NCBI RefSeq assembly: GCF_001650725.1
Contig: NZ_LXVX01000012.1
Coordinates: 124,001 to 188,000, forward strand
Direction: 5' to 3'
Length of the DNA: 64,000 nucleotides
Origin: Sphingobium sp. TCM1
Lineage (GTDB): Bacteria > Pseudomonadota > Alphaproteobacteria > Sphingomonadales > Sphingomonadaceae
How positions within the stretch are numbered: the first letter of the stretch is position 1; every line of letters starts with the position of its first letter. A program made the position numbers and the translations under genes. Shown one piece after another: positions 35,857 through 45,689 of the stretch. Below the pieces are notes generated by a model. That model did no database searches. It was not told the origin of the DNA and saw only the letters and a program-made list of their open reading frames with translations.

Positions 35857-38535
35857 TTACGCCGATAGCTTCCTGAGTACGTAGGGCAAGATGCCGCCAC
35901 TCATGAAATAGCCCATTTCGTCCGCGGTATCGATGCGGCACAGAGTTTCAATCGTGAAAGTCGAGCCATCGCTTCGGATACCCTCGACCGTTACGGCCTG
36001 TCTCGGTTGGAGGAAGGCGACGTGCCGAACCGTAAAGCGCTCCGTTCCATCCAGGCCCAGCGTCTGGCGATTCACCTTGTCTGCAAACTGCAGTGGCAGC
36101 ACACCCATACCGACCAGGTTCGAACGGTGAATGCGCTCAAAGCTCTCCGCAATCACGGCGCGGACGCCAAGCAAGGCAGTCCCCTTCGCTGCCCAGTCGC
36201 GCGAGGAGCCGGTGCCATATTCCTTACCGGCCACGACCACTAATGGCGTACCCTTCGCCTTGTGTCTCATTGCGGCCTCGTAGATCGGCAGAGCCGCTCC
36301 CTCGAAGAGAGTGTTGCCGCCTTCCAGTCCGCCCATCATCTCGTTCTGGATGCGGATGTTGGCGAATGTGCCACGCATCATGATCTCGTGATGGCCTCGG
36401 CGGCAGCCGTAGCTGTTGAAGTCTGCGGGCTGCACTTGCCGATCCAGCAGCCATTGTCCCGCAGGCGAGGCCGACTTGATTGATCCTGCCGGAGAGATGT
36501 GGTCGGTAGTTATGGAGTCGCCGAAGAGAGCCAGGGTGTTTGCGTCGAGAATGTCCGCAACCGGTGCGGCTTCGCGTTCCAGCCCCTCAAAAAAGGGCGG
36601 ATTGGCGACATAGGTCGAAGCGGTTGGCCAATTATAGGTATCGCCAGTTTTCAAGGACAGCGCTTTCCAGCGATCATCGCCCTCATAGACATTGGCATAA
36701 CGGCTGGCGAACATCTCTGCGTCGATGGAGGAAGCGATAATGGTTTGTATTTCCGCATTCGAAGGCCAGACGTCCTTCAGATAGACTGCCTGTCCGTTGG
36801 CCCCGATGCCCAACGGTTCAGTCGTGATATCGCGAGCGACGCTGCCGAGCAGGGAATAGGCGACCACCAGTGGCGGCGAGGCCAGATAATTGGCGCGGAC
36901 GTCTGGCGAGATGCGCCCCTCGAAATTGCGGTTGCCGGAGAGGACTGCGGCGGTGACGAGGCCGGCATCATTGATCGTCTGCGAAATCGCCTTGTCGAGT
37001 GAACCTGAGTTGCCGATGCAGATCATGCAGCCATAGCCGGTCAAATTGAAGCCCAACGCGTCGAGATCCTGCTGGAGTCCGGAGCGCACCAGATAATCCG
37101 TTACGACCTGGCTGCCAGGCGAGAGCGTGGTGCGGACCCAGGGTTTTGGCTTCAGCCCGAGCGCCCGAGCCTTTCGTGCCACCAATCCGGCGGCGACGAG
37201 CACGGAGGGGTTGGAAGTGTTTGTGCAACTTGTGATCGCTGCGATGGCTATGTCGCCATGTCCCAAGGTGAAATTGGTATGCGCAACGGCGGCGCGGCGA
37301 TCCAGTTCCTCGCCTTTGCCATAGCCGGTTGCCAATTCGCTCCGAAAGCCCCTGGAGGCATCGGACAGCAATATTTTGTCCTGCGGGCGGCGCGGACCGG
37401 CAACTGATGGCAGTACGGTAGAAAGGTCGAGTTCCAGTGTATCGGTGAAAACGGGATCGGGTGTGAAGGCGTCGCGCCACATCCCTTGAGCCTTCGCATA
37501 GGCTTCGACCAACGCCACGCGCTCTTTGGTTCGTCCCGTCAGTCGTAGATAGGTGAGCGTCGCCTCATCAATTGGAAAGAAGCCGCAGGTCGCTCCATAT
37601 TCTGGCGCCATGTTCGCAATGGTCGCGCGGTCGGCGAGAGGAAGGGCGTCCAGGCCGGGGCCGTAGAATTCGACGAAGCGACCTACTACGCCGTGTAGAC
37701 GAAGCATCTGCGTAACTGTCAGTACCAAGTCGGTGGCGGTCACGCCCTCCGACATGGTGCCGGACAGGCGGAACCCCACGACATCGGGGATCAGCATGGA
37801 GACGGGCTGTCCCAGCATGGCCGCTTCCGCCTCGATCCCGCCCACGCCCCAACCGAGAACGCCAAGGCCGCTGACCATGGTGGTGTGACTGTCCGTGCCG
37901 ACGCAGGTGTCGGGATAGGCGATGGGCGTGCCGTCCTTATCCGTGCTGGTCCAGACAGTCTGGGCGATGTGCTCCAGGTTTACCTGGTGACAGATCCCCG
38001 TGCCTGGCGGCACCACCTTCAGATTGTCGAGCGTGCTTGCTCCCCATTTGAGGAATGCGTAACGTTCAGTGTTACGATCATATTCCATCTTAACATTGTG
38101 TTCGAAGGCGGCTGGCTCACTCGCCTTGTCTGCCATGACGCTATGATCGATCACAAGGTGGATCGGCACCTGCGGGTTGATGCGAGAGGCGTCAGCGCCC
38201 CAGCGATTCATCGTGTCGCGCATCGCGGCAAGATCTACGATGCAAGGAACGCCGGTAAAATCCTGCATCAATACGCGCGCTGGACGATACTGAATCTCGC
38301 GAGAGGATTGGCGATCTGCTTGCCATTCGATCAGCGCCCGAATATCCTCAACAGTAACCGATACGCCGTCCTCAAATCGCAAGAGGTTTTCGAGCAGGAC
38401 CTTTAGACTGAATGGCAGACGATCGACATTGCCTAGTTGTACGGCGACTTTCGGGAGGCTGTAATAGGCGTAGGTCTGCCCATCGACGACAAGTGTATCG
38501 CGGGTGCGGAGGCGATCGGAACCAATGGCAGTCAT
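35857..38535 (-). CDS. acnA: Aconitate hydratase A-type enzyme, accessory paralogue
   Basis: An 892-residue aconitase with the AcnA/IRP layout. Cluster cysteines occur in ITSCTNTSNPSV and GCMICIGNSG; the swivel domain has GKEYGTGSSRDWAAKGT and SITTDHISPAGSI. Two conserved loops differ from common AcnA: GCMICIGNSGSL instead of GCTTCIGNSGPL, and RRGHHEIMMRGT instead of RRGNHEVMMRGT. It normally isomerises citrate and isocitrate. Lying alone in a catabolic region, it could serve a methylcitrate-type acid or be a spare aconitase. The start is ATG 38535 (MTAIGSDRLRTRDTL); the ORF to 38580 adds an unrelated N-terminus. Confidence 0.9.
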   Translation of the reverse strand: MTAIGSDRLRTRDTLVVDGQTYAYYSLPKVAVQLGNVDRLPFSLKVLLENLLRFEDGVSVTVEDIRALIEWQADRQSSREIQYRPARVLMQDFTGVPCIVDLAAMRDTMNRWGADASRINPQVPIHLVIDHSVMADKASEPAAFEHNVKMEYDRNTERYAFLKWGASTLDNLKVVPPGTGICHQVNLEHIAQTVWTSTDKDGTPIAYPDTCVGTDSHTTMVSGLGVLGWGVGGIEAEAAMLGQPVSMLIPDVVGFRLSGTMSEGVTATDLVLTVTQMLRLHGVVGRFVEFYGPGLDALPLADRATIANMAPEYGATCGFFPIDEATLTYLRLTGRTKERVALVEAYAKAQGMWRDAFTPDPVFTDTLELDLSTVLPSVAGPRRPQDKILLSDASRGFRSELATGYGKGEELDRRAAVAHTNFTLGHGDIAIAAITSCTNTSNPSVLVAAGLVARKARALGLKPKPWVRTTLSPGSQVVTDYLVRSGLQQDLDALGFNLTGYGCMICIGNSGSLDKAISQTINDAGLVTAAVLSGNRNFEGRISPDVRANYLASPPLVVAYSLLGSVARDITTEPLGIGANGQAVYLKDVWPSNAEIQTIIASSIDAEMFASRYANVYEGDDRWKALSLKTGDTYNWPTASTYVANPPFFEGLEREAAPVADILDANTLALFGDSITTDHISPAGSIKSASPAGQWLLDRQVQPADFNSYGCRRGHHEIMMRGTFANIRIQNEMMGGLEGGNTLFEGAALPIYEAAMRHKAKGTPLVVVAGKEYGTGSSRDWAAKGTALLGVRAVIAESFERIHRSNLVGMGVLPLQFADKVNRQTLGLDGTERFTVRHVAFLQPRQAVTVEGIRSDGSTFTIETLCRIDTADEMGYFMSGGILPYVLRKLSA

Positions 38536-39178
38536 GTTGATATTCCTGTGATGTGGCGGACTAACTCGGCATCTGATCACCTGGCGACTTGCTGACTGAG
38601 CGACGCTGCAGACCGCGAGCAGGCACTGTGTTTTTGGTTTAAAATTCCACTGGATTGCTGATGCTCAGTCTCTCGACATCTCCTCAGATCGCTTCCTTTA
38701 TCGCAGGCCTGCCGGCTATGAGAGCTTCCGACCTTGCGGTCGCCGGGTTGGCTTAGGAAAGATCAGAAAATAGACGTCAAACAACGGTGTCCCCGTTCCT
38801 CTGAGCCACTGACTATGGACCGGCAAGTCCTCTGGGGATCCATCTGGAAATAATATTGCACGATATTCGATCGCAACAGCGGCGCAGCCGTGAGCGCAAC
38901 AAGACTTGCATGCCTCGCGAGCCGCATCAAACCGCTCATATCCAACGATCGACCAGCTGCCGCCGGATTGCCACGCACTATGATTGTTCCTTGGTGGGCT
39001 ATTTTTACTACGTAGCTCTTCTGACCGAACTGCATCTGTTGGCTGGACGGCAAGGCTTGAGCTTCGACCTGCATGAACCAGACGCATAACATATCGACCT
39101 ATTGATAAGCCATACTTCCATGCCGCCGCGCTTCCGGACAATGATTATGTCAACGATGAAGGATGTCAGCAGGAGCAG
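38536..39178. other. 640-bp stretch without a recognisable gene
   Basis: Base composition is lower in GC than its surroundings. Minus-strand frames of 109 and 141 codons exist around 38716-39141; neither has a convincing ribosome site or a family I recognise, though one contains a cysteine-rich piece (ACKSCCAHGCAAVAIEY). The divergent promoters of the aconitase and the PQQ dehydrogenase should lie at the two ends. No repeat of note was found. Confidence 0.5.
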
Positions 39179-41347
39179 GTGTTGAAGAGGGCGTTGCATG
39201 TCGACGGTGGGCCGAGAGGAGGCTTAAGGCTTGGCGTGCGATTTCTCCTTTCCGCTGCCTGCTGCGCTGCCGCTGGCTGTCAAAATGAGCATGTCGAGAT
39301 ACAATCTTACGAACTAGTCAAGACGGATGATCGCCTTTTAGCCGCCGCTTCCCGGCCGCAGGACTGGGTTATGCATGGTGGCTCTTATGCTGAGCAGCGG
39401 TTCAGCGCGCTAGATCAAATTGGAATCGGCAACGTCCGAGATCTGGGGCTGGATTGGTCGCTGGAACTGGATACAAACAGGGGGCAGGAAACGACGCCGC
39501 TGGTCGTAGACGGGCGCATCTATCTGACCACTGCCTGGTCGAAGGTGGTGGCGATCGATGCAAGGAGCGGCCGCAAACTTTGGCAATTCGATCCCAAGGT
39601 TCCCGGCGATAGTGCTGTGCGCGGCTGTTGCGATGTCGTTAACCGCGGTGCAGCCTATTATGACGGTAAAATCTTTGTCGGAACATTTGATGGTCGACTG
39701 ATCGCTTTATCCGCATCGAGTGGCAATCCTATTTGGTCAGTCAATACGGTCGACCAGAGCAGGCCCTATTCGATCACGGGCGCACCGAGGGTTGTCAAGG
39801 GAAAGGTGATCATCGGCAATGCCGGTGCCGAACTGGGCGTCCGTGGTTATGTGTCGGCTTATGACGCACATACCGGCAAGCAGGCCTGGCGGTTCTACAC
39901 CGTGCCCAATGCTGACGGCAAAGCAGACGGCGCCGCATCGGACGAGGCACTACGGAAATTTGCCAATAGCAGTTGGTTCGACGGCGAATGGAAGAAAACC
40001 GGCGGTGGCGGCACAGTTTGGGACGCGATCGTCTATGATCAAGAGCTTGATCAGCTGTATATAGGTGTTGGTAACGGCACCCCATGGAATCATCGGTACC
40101 GTTCAGGTGGGCAGGGCGACAATCTCTTTCTTTCTTCGATAGTGGCGCTCAATCCGGATACGGGAAAATATATCTGGCACTATCAGGAAACGCCTGCAGA
40201 AACGTGGGATTTTACTGCGACCCAACCGATCATCCTCGCGACGCTGCCGATCGAGGGTCGTCTGCGCAAGGTGCTGATGCAGGCGCCCAAGAACGGCTTC
40301 TTCTACTTGTTGGATCGCGTCAGCGGACAGTTGATTTCGGCGCGGCCTTTTGCGCATGTTAATTGGGCTACCGAAATAGATCCGGCCACTGGTCGGCCGC
40401 GTGAAGTTGCGGGTGCAAGGTATGAAAAAGCACCATTTCTGATGTCGCCTTCGGCCTATGGGGCTCATAACTGGTATCCGATGGCCTTCAGTCCCAAGAC
40501 AGGGCTTGTCTATCTTCCGGTGCAGGATGTTCCGTTCTTTTATCAACAAGATGGCGGCTATCGCTATCGCCCGCAGACCTTCAACCTTGGAACCTATTCG
40601 GATAAAAACGCGCTGCCCGACGGCGAAGCGGAGCGCAAGGCGATCGCGGCATCGCTGAAGGGCGCGCTCATCGCCTGGGATCCGGTACATCAGAAGGAGG
40701 TCTGGCGGGCAGAGCAACCCGGTCCCGCGGCAGCGGGCGTGCTGGCGACCGCTGGCGGGCTTGTCTTCGAAGGTAATCCGACGGGCGCTTTCGAGGCATT
40801 CGATGCGACGTCGGGGAAGCGCCTCTGGAAGTTTCAGGCGGAAACCCAGATCGTGGGCAGCCCGATCAGCTATGCCGTCAATGGGCAGCAATATATTCTG
40901 GTCGTTTCAGGTGCGGGCGGCGGCTATGGCCTGACTTCCCCCTTCACCGCCGACAAACGCCCCAAGCCTAACGGCCGGGTGTTGGCGTTCAGGCTGGGAG
41001 GGAAGGCCAGCCTGAACGCCTATCAGGCTCCCTCGCTTATGCCCTCGGTTGTACCGTCGGACGTTTTTACGACGGCTCAGATCGGGCGCGGAGAGCGCAT
41101 TTATGAAACGACCTGCGGGTGGTGCCACGGTCCGGGCGGCGTGTCGGGTGGTGTCCTGCCGGATCTCAGGCGTTCGCCGTCGCTGGCGGATAAGGCAACG
41201 TGGAATTCGGTTGTCCTGGAAGGGCTTCTTCAGGACCGGGGGATGGTCAATTTTTCGAAGACGTTGACGCCGCAAAAAGCCGAGGATGTCCGCGCTTATG
41301 TCGCCTCCAAAGCCCGCCTTTTGCGAGCCCAGGAACCAAATAATTAG
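39179..41347 (+). CDS. PQQ-dependent quinohemoprotein alcohol dehydrogenase (type II)
   Basis: A 722-residue periplasmic enzyme that oxidises an alcohol to an aldehyde and feeds electrons to cytochrome c. The eight-bladed propeller has tryptophan-docking repeats (e.g. GKQAWRF, GKRLWKFQ), the vicinal disulphide Cys pair of RGCCDVVNRG, and the active-site region ETWDFTATQP. A C-terminal heme-c domain contains CGWCH and a likely Met ligand in DRGMVNFS. The N-terminus has CCAAAGC, which may be a lipobox. The start is unclear: GTG 39179 follows AGGAG closely, TTG 39182 is better spaced, and GTG 39236 would leave a short lipoprotein signal. Confidence 0.9.
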   Translation: MLKRALHVDGGPRGGLRLGVRFLLSAACCAAAGCQNEHVEIQSYELVKTDDRLLAAASRPQDWVMHGGSYAEQRFSALDQIGIGNVRDLGLDWSLELDTNRGQETTPLVVDGRIYLTTAWSKVVAIDARSGRKLWQFDPKVPGDSAVRGCCDVVNRGAAYYDGKIFVGTFDGRLIALSASSGNPIWSVNTVDQSRPYSITGAPRVVKGKVIIGNAGAELGVRGYVSAYDAHTGKQAWRFYTVPNADGKADGAASDEALRKFANSSWFDGEWKKTGGGGTVWDAIVYDQELDQLYIGVGNGTPWNHRYRSGGQGDNLFLSSIVALNPDTGKYIWHYQETPAETWDFTATQPIILATLPIEGRLRKVLMQAPKNGFFYLLDRVSGQLISARPFAHVNWATEIDPATGRPREVAGARYEKAPFLMSPSAYGAHNWYPMAFSPKTGLVYLPVQDVPFFYQQDGGYRYRPQTFNLGTYSDKNALPDGEAERKAIAASLKGALIAWDPVHQKEVWRAEQPGPAAAGVLATAGGLVFEGNPTGAFEAFDATSGKRLWKFQAETQIVGSPISYAVNGQQYILVVSGAGGGYGLTSPFTADKRPKPNGRVLAFRLGGKASLNAYQAPSLMPSVVPSDVFTTAQIGRGERIYETTCGWCHGPGGVSGGVLPDLRRSPSLADKATWNSVVLEGLLQDRGMVNFSKTLTPQKAEDVRAYVASKARLLRAQEPNN

Positions 41348-41393
41348 AAATATCGGCGTCCTGCATGGGTGCCAACAATGGGAGGATTTGAAA

Positions 41394-43628
41394 ATGTTCC
41401 ATGCAATTTACTCGCGCAAAAGCCGCTTGCTGCCGGAAGTTGCGCTGCTCGCGGTGACGGCAGTCATGTCGCAGACTGCGGCCGCCCAGTCGGCGCCGTC
41501 GGTGCAGGATAGCGCGCCACCTGTCGCGACGCCGCCTGCCGAACAGGCCGTTGCCGGTGCCAATCAGGCAAATGCCAGCGCACCGCAGGCAGGCGACATC
41601 ATCGTGACCGCGCAGCGCCGCGAGCAGACGGCACTCAAGACGCCGCTCTCGCTGACGGCGCTGGACGACAAACTGATCGAACAGAAGCAGGTGACGGGCC
41701 TTGTCGATCTGCAGTTCGTTTCGCCCGGCATTCGCAGTGGTCAGCAGCAGGGCGTCAACCGCGTGTTCATCCGCGGCATCGGTCTATCCTCCTTCGCATC
41801 CGGCGCGGATTCAAGCGTCGCCTTCTATACGGACGGTGTCTATGTCGGCCGGCCTGCAGCACAGCTTTCCTCCTTCTTCGACATCGGCCGTATCGAGGTG
41901 CTGCGTGGGCCGCAGGGGGCGCTTTATGGCCGGAACGCGACCGGCGGCGCCATCAATCTGATTACGAATAACCCGGAGAGCGACGCAGGTGGTTATGTCA
42001 ACGTCAGCCTTGGCAATTATTCGCTGCATCAGGCTGAAGGTGCATTGAATCTGCCGCTTACGGGGGCAGGTGGTGACCTGAATGCGCGTGTTGCTTTCAA
42101 ACTGCTGGACCGCAACGGCTATGGCTATGATTTCGGCACCGACCATCCCGTGAATGACGCCAAGTCGCAGGCCGTGCGTGCGACCTTGCGTTACAACCCG
42201 TCCAACGACGTCGATATTCGCTTGATCGGTGAATATAACCATGAAGCCGACAATAATAATTATGCTACCAATTTTGGCGCCTATCCGGGCTATCAGCTGT
42301 CTGGCGTCGTCGATTTCGGTGGAACGCAGATCGCAGGGCAACAGGATGCTGCCACGGCTCTGCGCGGCAACACAAATCGCCGCAAAGGATATGCGATCAC
42401 CCTCAATGGTACCGTTTCGCTGACTGACAGCCTCAGCATGACCTCCATCACTGGCTGGCGCAAATTTGAGCGGCACAATGACGCGAGTTCCGATGGTACG
42501 ACCGCAGGTCTTGGCAGCACCTACTATAATGAATGGTCAAATCAGGCCAGTCAGGAACTGGTCTTCAACTGGGATGCTGATCGTTTGCAGGTGACCGGCG
42601 GCCTTTCCTATTATCATGAAAATTTGCGCAATCTTGTGCTGGTGCCGTTTATTCAGCTGGGAATTGACTATATCCAGCAGGGAACTTTGAAGATTGATGC
42701 CTATTCGGCCTACATCCAGGGCACCTATTCTCTGCTCGACGCCTTACGACTGACCGTGGCGGGGCGGTACAGCTCCGAAAAACGCAAATCGACTGGTACC
42801 TTTACCTTTGGAACGGTAACGCCGTTGAATGACGGTCGGAAATGGAACGCCTTCAATCCGAAATTCGGTCTCGAATATGATGTGGCGCCCGGCGTTCTGG
42901 TCTATGCATCCGCCACCAACGGTTTCAAGAGTGGAACCTTCAATGTCGGGCAGGTCAATCCGGCTATCAATCCTGAAAAAATCTGGGCCTATGAAATCGG
43001 CGCCAAGGCGCGAATGCTGAATAACGCCGTCGATATTTCGGCCGCCGCCTTCAGATATGATTATAAGGATCTGCAGGTGAACAAGATATTGGGGCTGGCC
43101 ACGCTGACGACCAATGCCGCAACCGCAACCAACAAGGGCTTCGAAGTTTCGATCAACGCACGCCCCGTTGACGGGCTGACGCTGAACGCCAACTACACCT
43201 ATCTGGACGCGACCTTCAAGGATTTCACCTCGGTCAATCCTTTATTCCCTAACGCGCCGGCCGAAAATCTGAACGGGAAGATGCTGCCCGGCGCGCCCAA
43301 ACATGCCGTGACGCTTGGCGGAAGCTATGTGGTCCCGGTAGGAAGCGAATCCAGCCTGACGTTGTCGGGCGATGCTTCCTACCAATCGCGTATCTATTTC
43401 AGCGAATTCAACGACAAGGTTCTGAGCCAGAAGGGCGTCACCAAGCTGAACGCGTCGATCAAATACAGCTCCGGCGACGACTGGTCGCTGACCTTCTGGG
43501 GGAAAAACCTGACCGACGAGACCATCGCTGGCAACAAGACTCTGGGCATCCCGCTCTGGGGCTATCCGATCTATGGCAATCTGGAAGCCCCGGCGACCTA
43601 TGGCGCCACGCTGGCCGTCAACTTCTAA
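41394..43628 (+). CDS. TonB-dependent outer-membrane receptor
   Basis: A 744-residue receptor with a signal peptide (cleavage near TAAAQS, residue 33), a Pro/Ala-rich linker, a TonB-box-like DIIVTAQRREQ, a plug (VNRVFIRGIG, IEVLRGPQGALYGRNATGGAIN) and a beta barrel ending YGATLAVNF with the C-terminal Phe. GGGAGGA precedes ATG 41394 by seven bases; the ORF to 41286 overlaps the PQQ enzyme. It follows that gene by 46 bases and is probably co-transcribed, linking uptake with periplasmic oxidation. Confidence 0.94.
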   Translation: MFHAIYSRKSRLLPEVALLAVTAVMSQTAAAQSAPSVQDSAPPVATPPAEQAVAGANQANASAPQAGDIIVTAQRREQTALKTPLSLTALDDKLIEQKQVTGLVDLQFVSPGIRSGQQQGVNRVFIRGIGLSSFASGADSSVAFYTDGVYVGRPAAQLSSFFDIGRIEVLRGPQGALYGRNATGGAINLITNNPESDAGGYVNVSLGNYSLHQAEGALNLPLTGAGGDLNARVAFKLLDRNGYGYDFGTDHPVNDAKSQAVRATLRYNPSNDVDIRLIGEYNHEADNNNYATNFGAYPGYQLSGVVDFGGTQIAGQQDAATALRGNTNRRKGYAITLNGTVSLTDSLSMTSITGWRKFERHNDASSDGTTAGLGSTYYNEWSNQASQELVFNWDADRLQVTGGLSYYHENLRNLVLVPFIQLGIDYIQQGTLKIDAYSAYIQGTYSLLDALRLTVAGRYSSEKRKSTGTFTFGTVTPLNDGRKWNAFNPKFGLEYDVAPGVLVYASATNGFKSGTFNVGQVNPAINPEKIWAYEIGAKARMLNNAVDISAAAFRYDYKDLQVNKILGLATLTTNAATATNKGFEVSINARPVDGLTLNANYTYLDATFKDFTSVNPLFPNAPAENLNGKMLPGAPKHAVTLGGSYVVPVGSESSLTLSGDASYQSRIYFSEFNDKVLSQKGVTKLNASIKYSSGDDWSLTFWGKNLTDETIAGNKTLGIPLWGYPIYGNLEAPATYGATLAVNF

Positions 43629-43641
43629 GGCGTATAAAAAT

Positions 43642-43679
43642 GGTGCCGGTCGGTCATATGGCGATCGGCCGGTGCCTTT
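43642..43679 (+). terminator. Terminator-like hairpin after the second TonB receptor
   Basis: GGTGCCGGTCGGTC pairs with GATCGGCCGGTGCC (14 pairs, four G-U) around a seven-base loop, followed by TTTA. It lies 13 bases after the receptor stop and just before the aldehyde dehydrogenase ribosome site, so it could attenuate downstream expression. Confidence 0.55.
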
Positions 43680-43696
43680 AATGGAGAAAATACAAC

Positions 43697-45169
43697 ATGG
43701 TAGGACCGGCCAACGCGCAGGGTATTCTCAAGTCGCCGGAGAGGCTGTTCATCGACGGCCAGTGGGTAGCGCCTTTGAGCGGCGGTTCCCTGACCGTCCG
43801 GTCACCTGCGACCGAAGAGATTTTCCTGACAGTGGCCGAGGCAGGGGTGGCGGACATCGATCGCGCGGTGGATGCCGCACGGCGAGCCTTCGATGCCGGG
43901 CCATGGCCACGCATGACGCCGGCGGAGCGAGCACCCTATCTCCTGGCGATCGCTGATCGGCTCGATGCGCGGGTGGCCGAAATCGCGACGATCTGGCCCA
44001 ATGAAATGGGGATATTGCATTCGATCGCTGTCGCCTTCGGCGGGACGATTGGCGGTGTCTATCGTTATTATGCCGGACTGGCCGGCAGTTTTGCCTTTGA
44101 GGAGCGTTTCGACGCGCCGCCCGGCGGTGGCGATCATGCGTTCATCAGCTACGAGCCGGTGGGCGTCGTTGGCGCGATCATCCCATGGAACGCGCCGGTC
44201 AACATCATGGCTTATAAGGTCGCACCGGCTCTGCTGGCGGGCTGCACGATCGTGCTCAAGCTCTCGCCCGAGGCACCTGGAACCGGGCTTTTGCTGGCGG
44301 AAATTGCGGAGGAAGTCGGTCTTCCGGCGGGCGTGCTCAATGTTCTGACGGCGGATCGTGAAGCATCGGAGCGGTTGGTCCGCCATCCCGATGTCGACAA
44401 GATCGGGTTCACCGGCTCAAGCGCCGTCGGCAAACGCATCGCGTCGATTTGCGGAGAGCGGATCGCGCGTTGCACGCTGGAACTGGGCGGCAAGTCCGCT
44501 GCGGTTATCCTGGACGATTATGATGTGGAACGCGCCGCCCGGTCGCTCGCTGGATCGGCCTGCGCCATGACCGGACAGATATGCTCCTCTCTGACGCGCT
44601 ATATCGTTCCCCGCTCCAGGCATGATCTGTTCGTGGACGCGTTGAAGGCCGAATTCGAGGCGGTCAGGGTGGGCGACCCGTTCGATCCAGTGGTCGGGAT
44701 GGGGCCGCTCGCCATGGCGCGGCAGCGCGACAAGGTGGAGGAGATGGTCCAGGATGCGGTTCGCGACGGCAATAACCTTGTGTCTGGTGGACGTCGTCCA
44801 GCGCATCTCAATCGGGGCTATTTCTTCGAACCGACGATCTTCGCGCATGTCAGCAATAATGACATGATCGCCCGCGAAGAGGTTTTCGGCCCTGTGGTTA
44901 CGGTGATTCCTGCCGACAGCGATGAGCAAGCTGTCGCGATTGCCAATGACACGGTGTTCGGCCTCAATAATTCGGTCTTCACCAACGATCCGGCGCGCGG
45001 CTATGCCGTTGCGCGTCAGTTGCGGTCCGGCACGGTCGGGCACAACGCATGGCGTAGCGACATGGCCATCGGCTTTGGCGGCTTCAAACAATCGGGCATT
45101 GGTCGCGAAGGCGGCGTCGATGGGCTACGTGCCTATCTGGAGGCCAAGACAATCATCATGGATGCCTGA
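43697..45169 (+). CDS. NAD-dependent aldehyde dehydrogenase
   Basis: A 490-residue aldehyde dehydrogenase. It has the catalytic Cys in TGQICSSLTRY, the general-base Glu in TLELGGKSAAVIL, the cofactor loop FTGSSAVGK and the PWNAPVN motif. A broad-specificity enzyme of this type would convert the aldehyde released by the PQQ alcohol dehydrogenase or by a P450 route to the acid. It lies in the same direction as the PQQ and TonB genes and 13 bases before a SnoaL-like gene. Confidence 0.94.
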   Translation: MVGPANAQGILKSPERLFIDGQWVAPLSGGSLTVRSPATEEIFLTVAEAGVADIDRAVDAARRAFDAGPWPRMTPAERAPYLLAIADRLDARVAEIATIWPNEMGILHSIAVAFGGTIGGVYRYYAGLAGSFAFEERFDAPPGGGDHAFISYEPVGVVGAIIPWNAPVNIMAYKVAPALLAGCTIVLKLSPEAPGTGLLLAEIAEEVGLPAGVLNVLTADREASERLVRHPDVDKIGFTGSSAVGKRIASICGERIARCTLELGGKSAAVILDDYDVERAARSLAGSACAMTGQICSSLTRYIVPRSRHDLFVDALKAEFEAVRVGDPFDPVVGMGPLAMARQRDKVEEMVQDAVRDGNNLVSGGRRPAHLNRGYFFEPTIFAHVSNNDMIAREEVFGPVVTVIPADSDEQAVAIANDTVFGLNNSVFTNDPARGYAVARQLRSGTVGHNAWRSDMAIGFGGFKQSGIGREGGVDGLRAYLEAKTIIMDA

Positions 45170-45182
45170 CCGAAAGAGAGGA

Positions 45183-45683
45183 ATGAGCGTGACGATCGTA
45201 ACAGATGAGCAGAAGGTGAAGATCACCGCGCCAATCGGCACTCGCAATCCGACCGCGCTGGCAAATCTGAAGGTGATCGAAGCCTTTTTTGCGGCCTATC
45301 TGGTCGATAAGGCGGGCTTCTATGACCTTTGGGTCGAAGACGGCCCACAGGTGATCACGCCGTTCGTCACGGACGGTGTGGCCGTTTGCAAGTCAGCGGT
45401 TCGCACGGGATGGGAGGAGGTTCGTGGCTTTTGGGATCCGATCCATGACGGCATGACGGGCAAGTTCAACTGGATCATCGACGATGTGATGGTGGGGGAA
45501 GATCCCAATGTGATCGTCACGAAAGCCAGCAGCGACATCGACGTCCAGACGGGCGCCGTCTGGGGCGGCAAACCGCTCAAATATCAGGGGCGCTACGTCC
45601 AGATCTTCAAATTTGAGAACGGCAGGATCAAGAGCTTCGAGGAATATTATGACACCGCGCTGTTGAACGCCGCCTATGCGTAA
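45183..45683 (+). CDS. SnoaL/NTF2-like fold protein
   Basis: A 166-residue protein of the NTF2/SnoaL fold (NLKVIEAFFAAYLVDKAGFYDLWVEDGPQVITPF helix-strand start; YVQIFKFENGRIKSFEEYYD end), resembling PhzA/B and small isomerase or hydratase relatives. No catalytic residue can be named with certainty. AGAGAGGA precedes ATG 45183; the longer ORF from 44922 lies out of frame in the aldehyde dehydrogenase. It differs clearly from the SnoaL-like protein at 20435. Confidence 0.75.
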   Translation: MSVTIVTDEQKVKITAPIGTRNPTALANLKVIEAFFAAYLVDKAGFYDLWVEDGPQVITPFVTDGVAVCKSAVRTGWEEVRGFWDPIHDGMTGKFNWIIDDVMVGEDPNVIVTKASSDIDVQTGAVWGGKPLKYQGRYVQIFKFENGRIKSFEEYYDTALLNAAYA

Positions 45684-45689
45684 GGGCGG

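Noticed and set aside
38716..39141. A 141-codon minus-strand protein in the aconitase/PQQ gap
   Set aside because: No ribosome site, no known family, and competing frames of similar length exist; kept only as an unexplained stretch.
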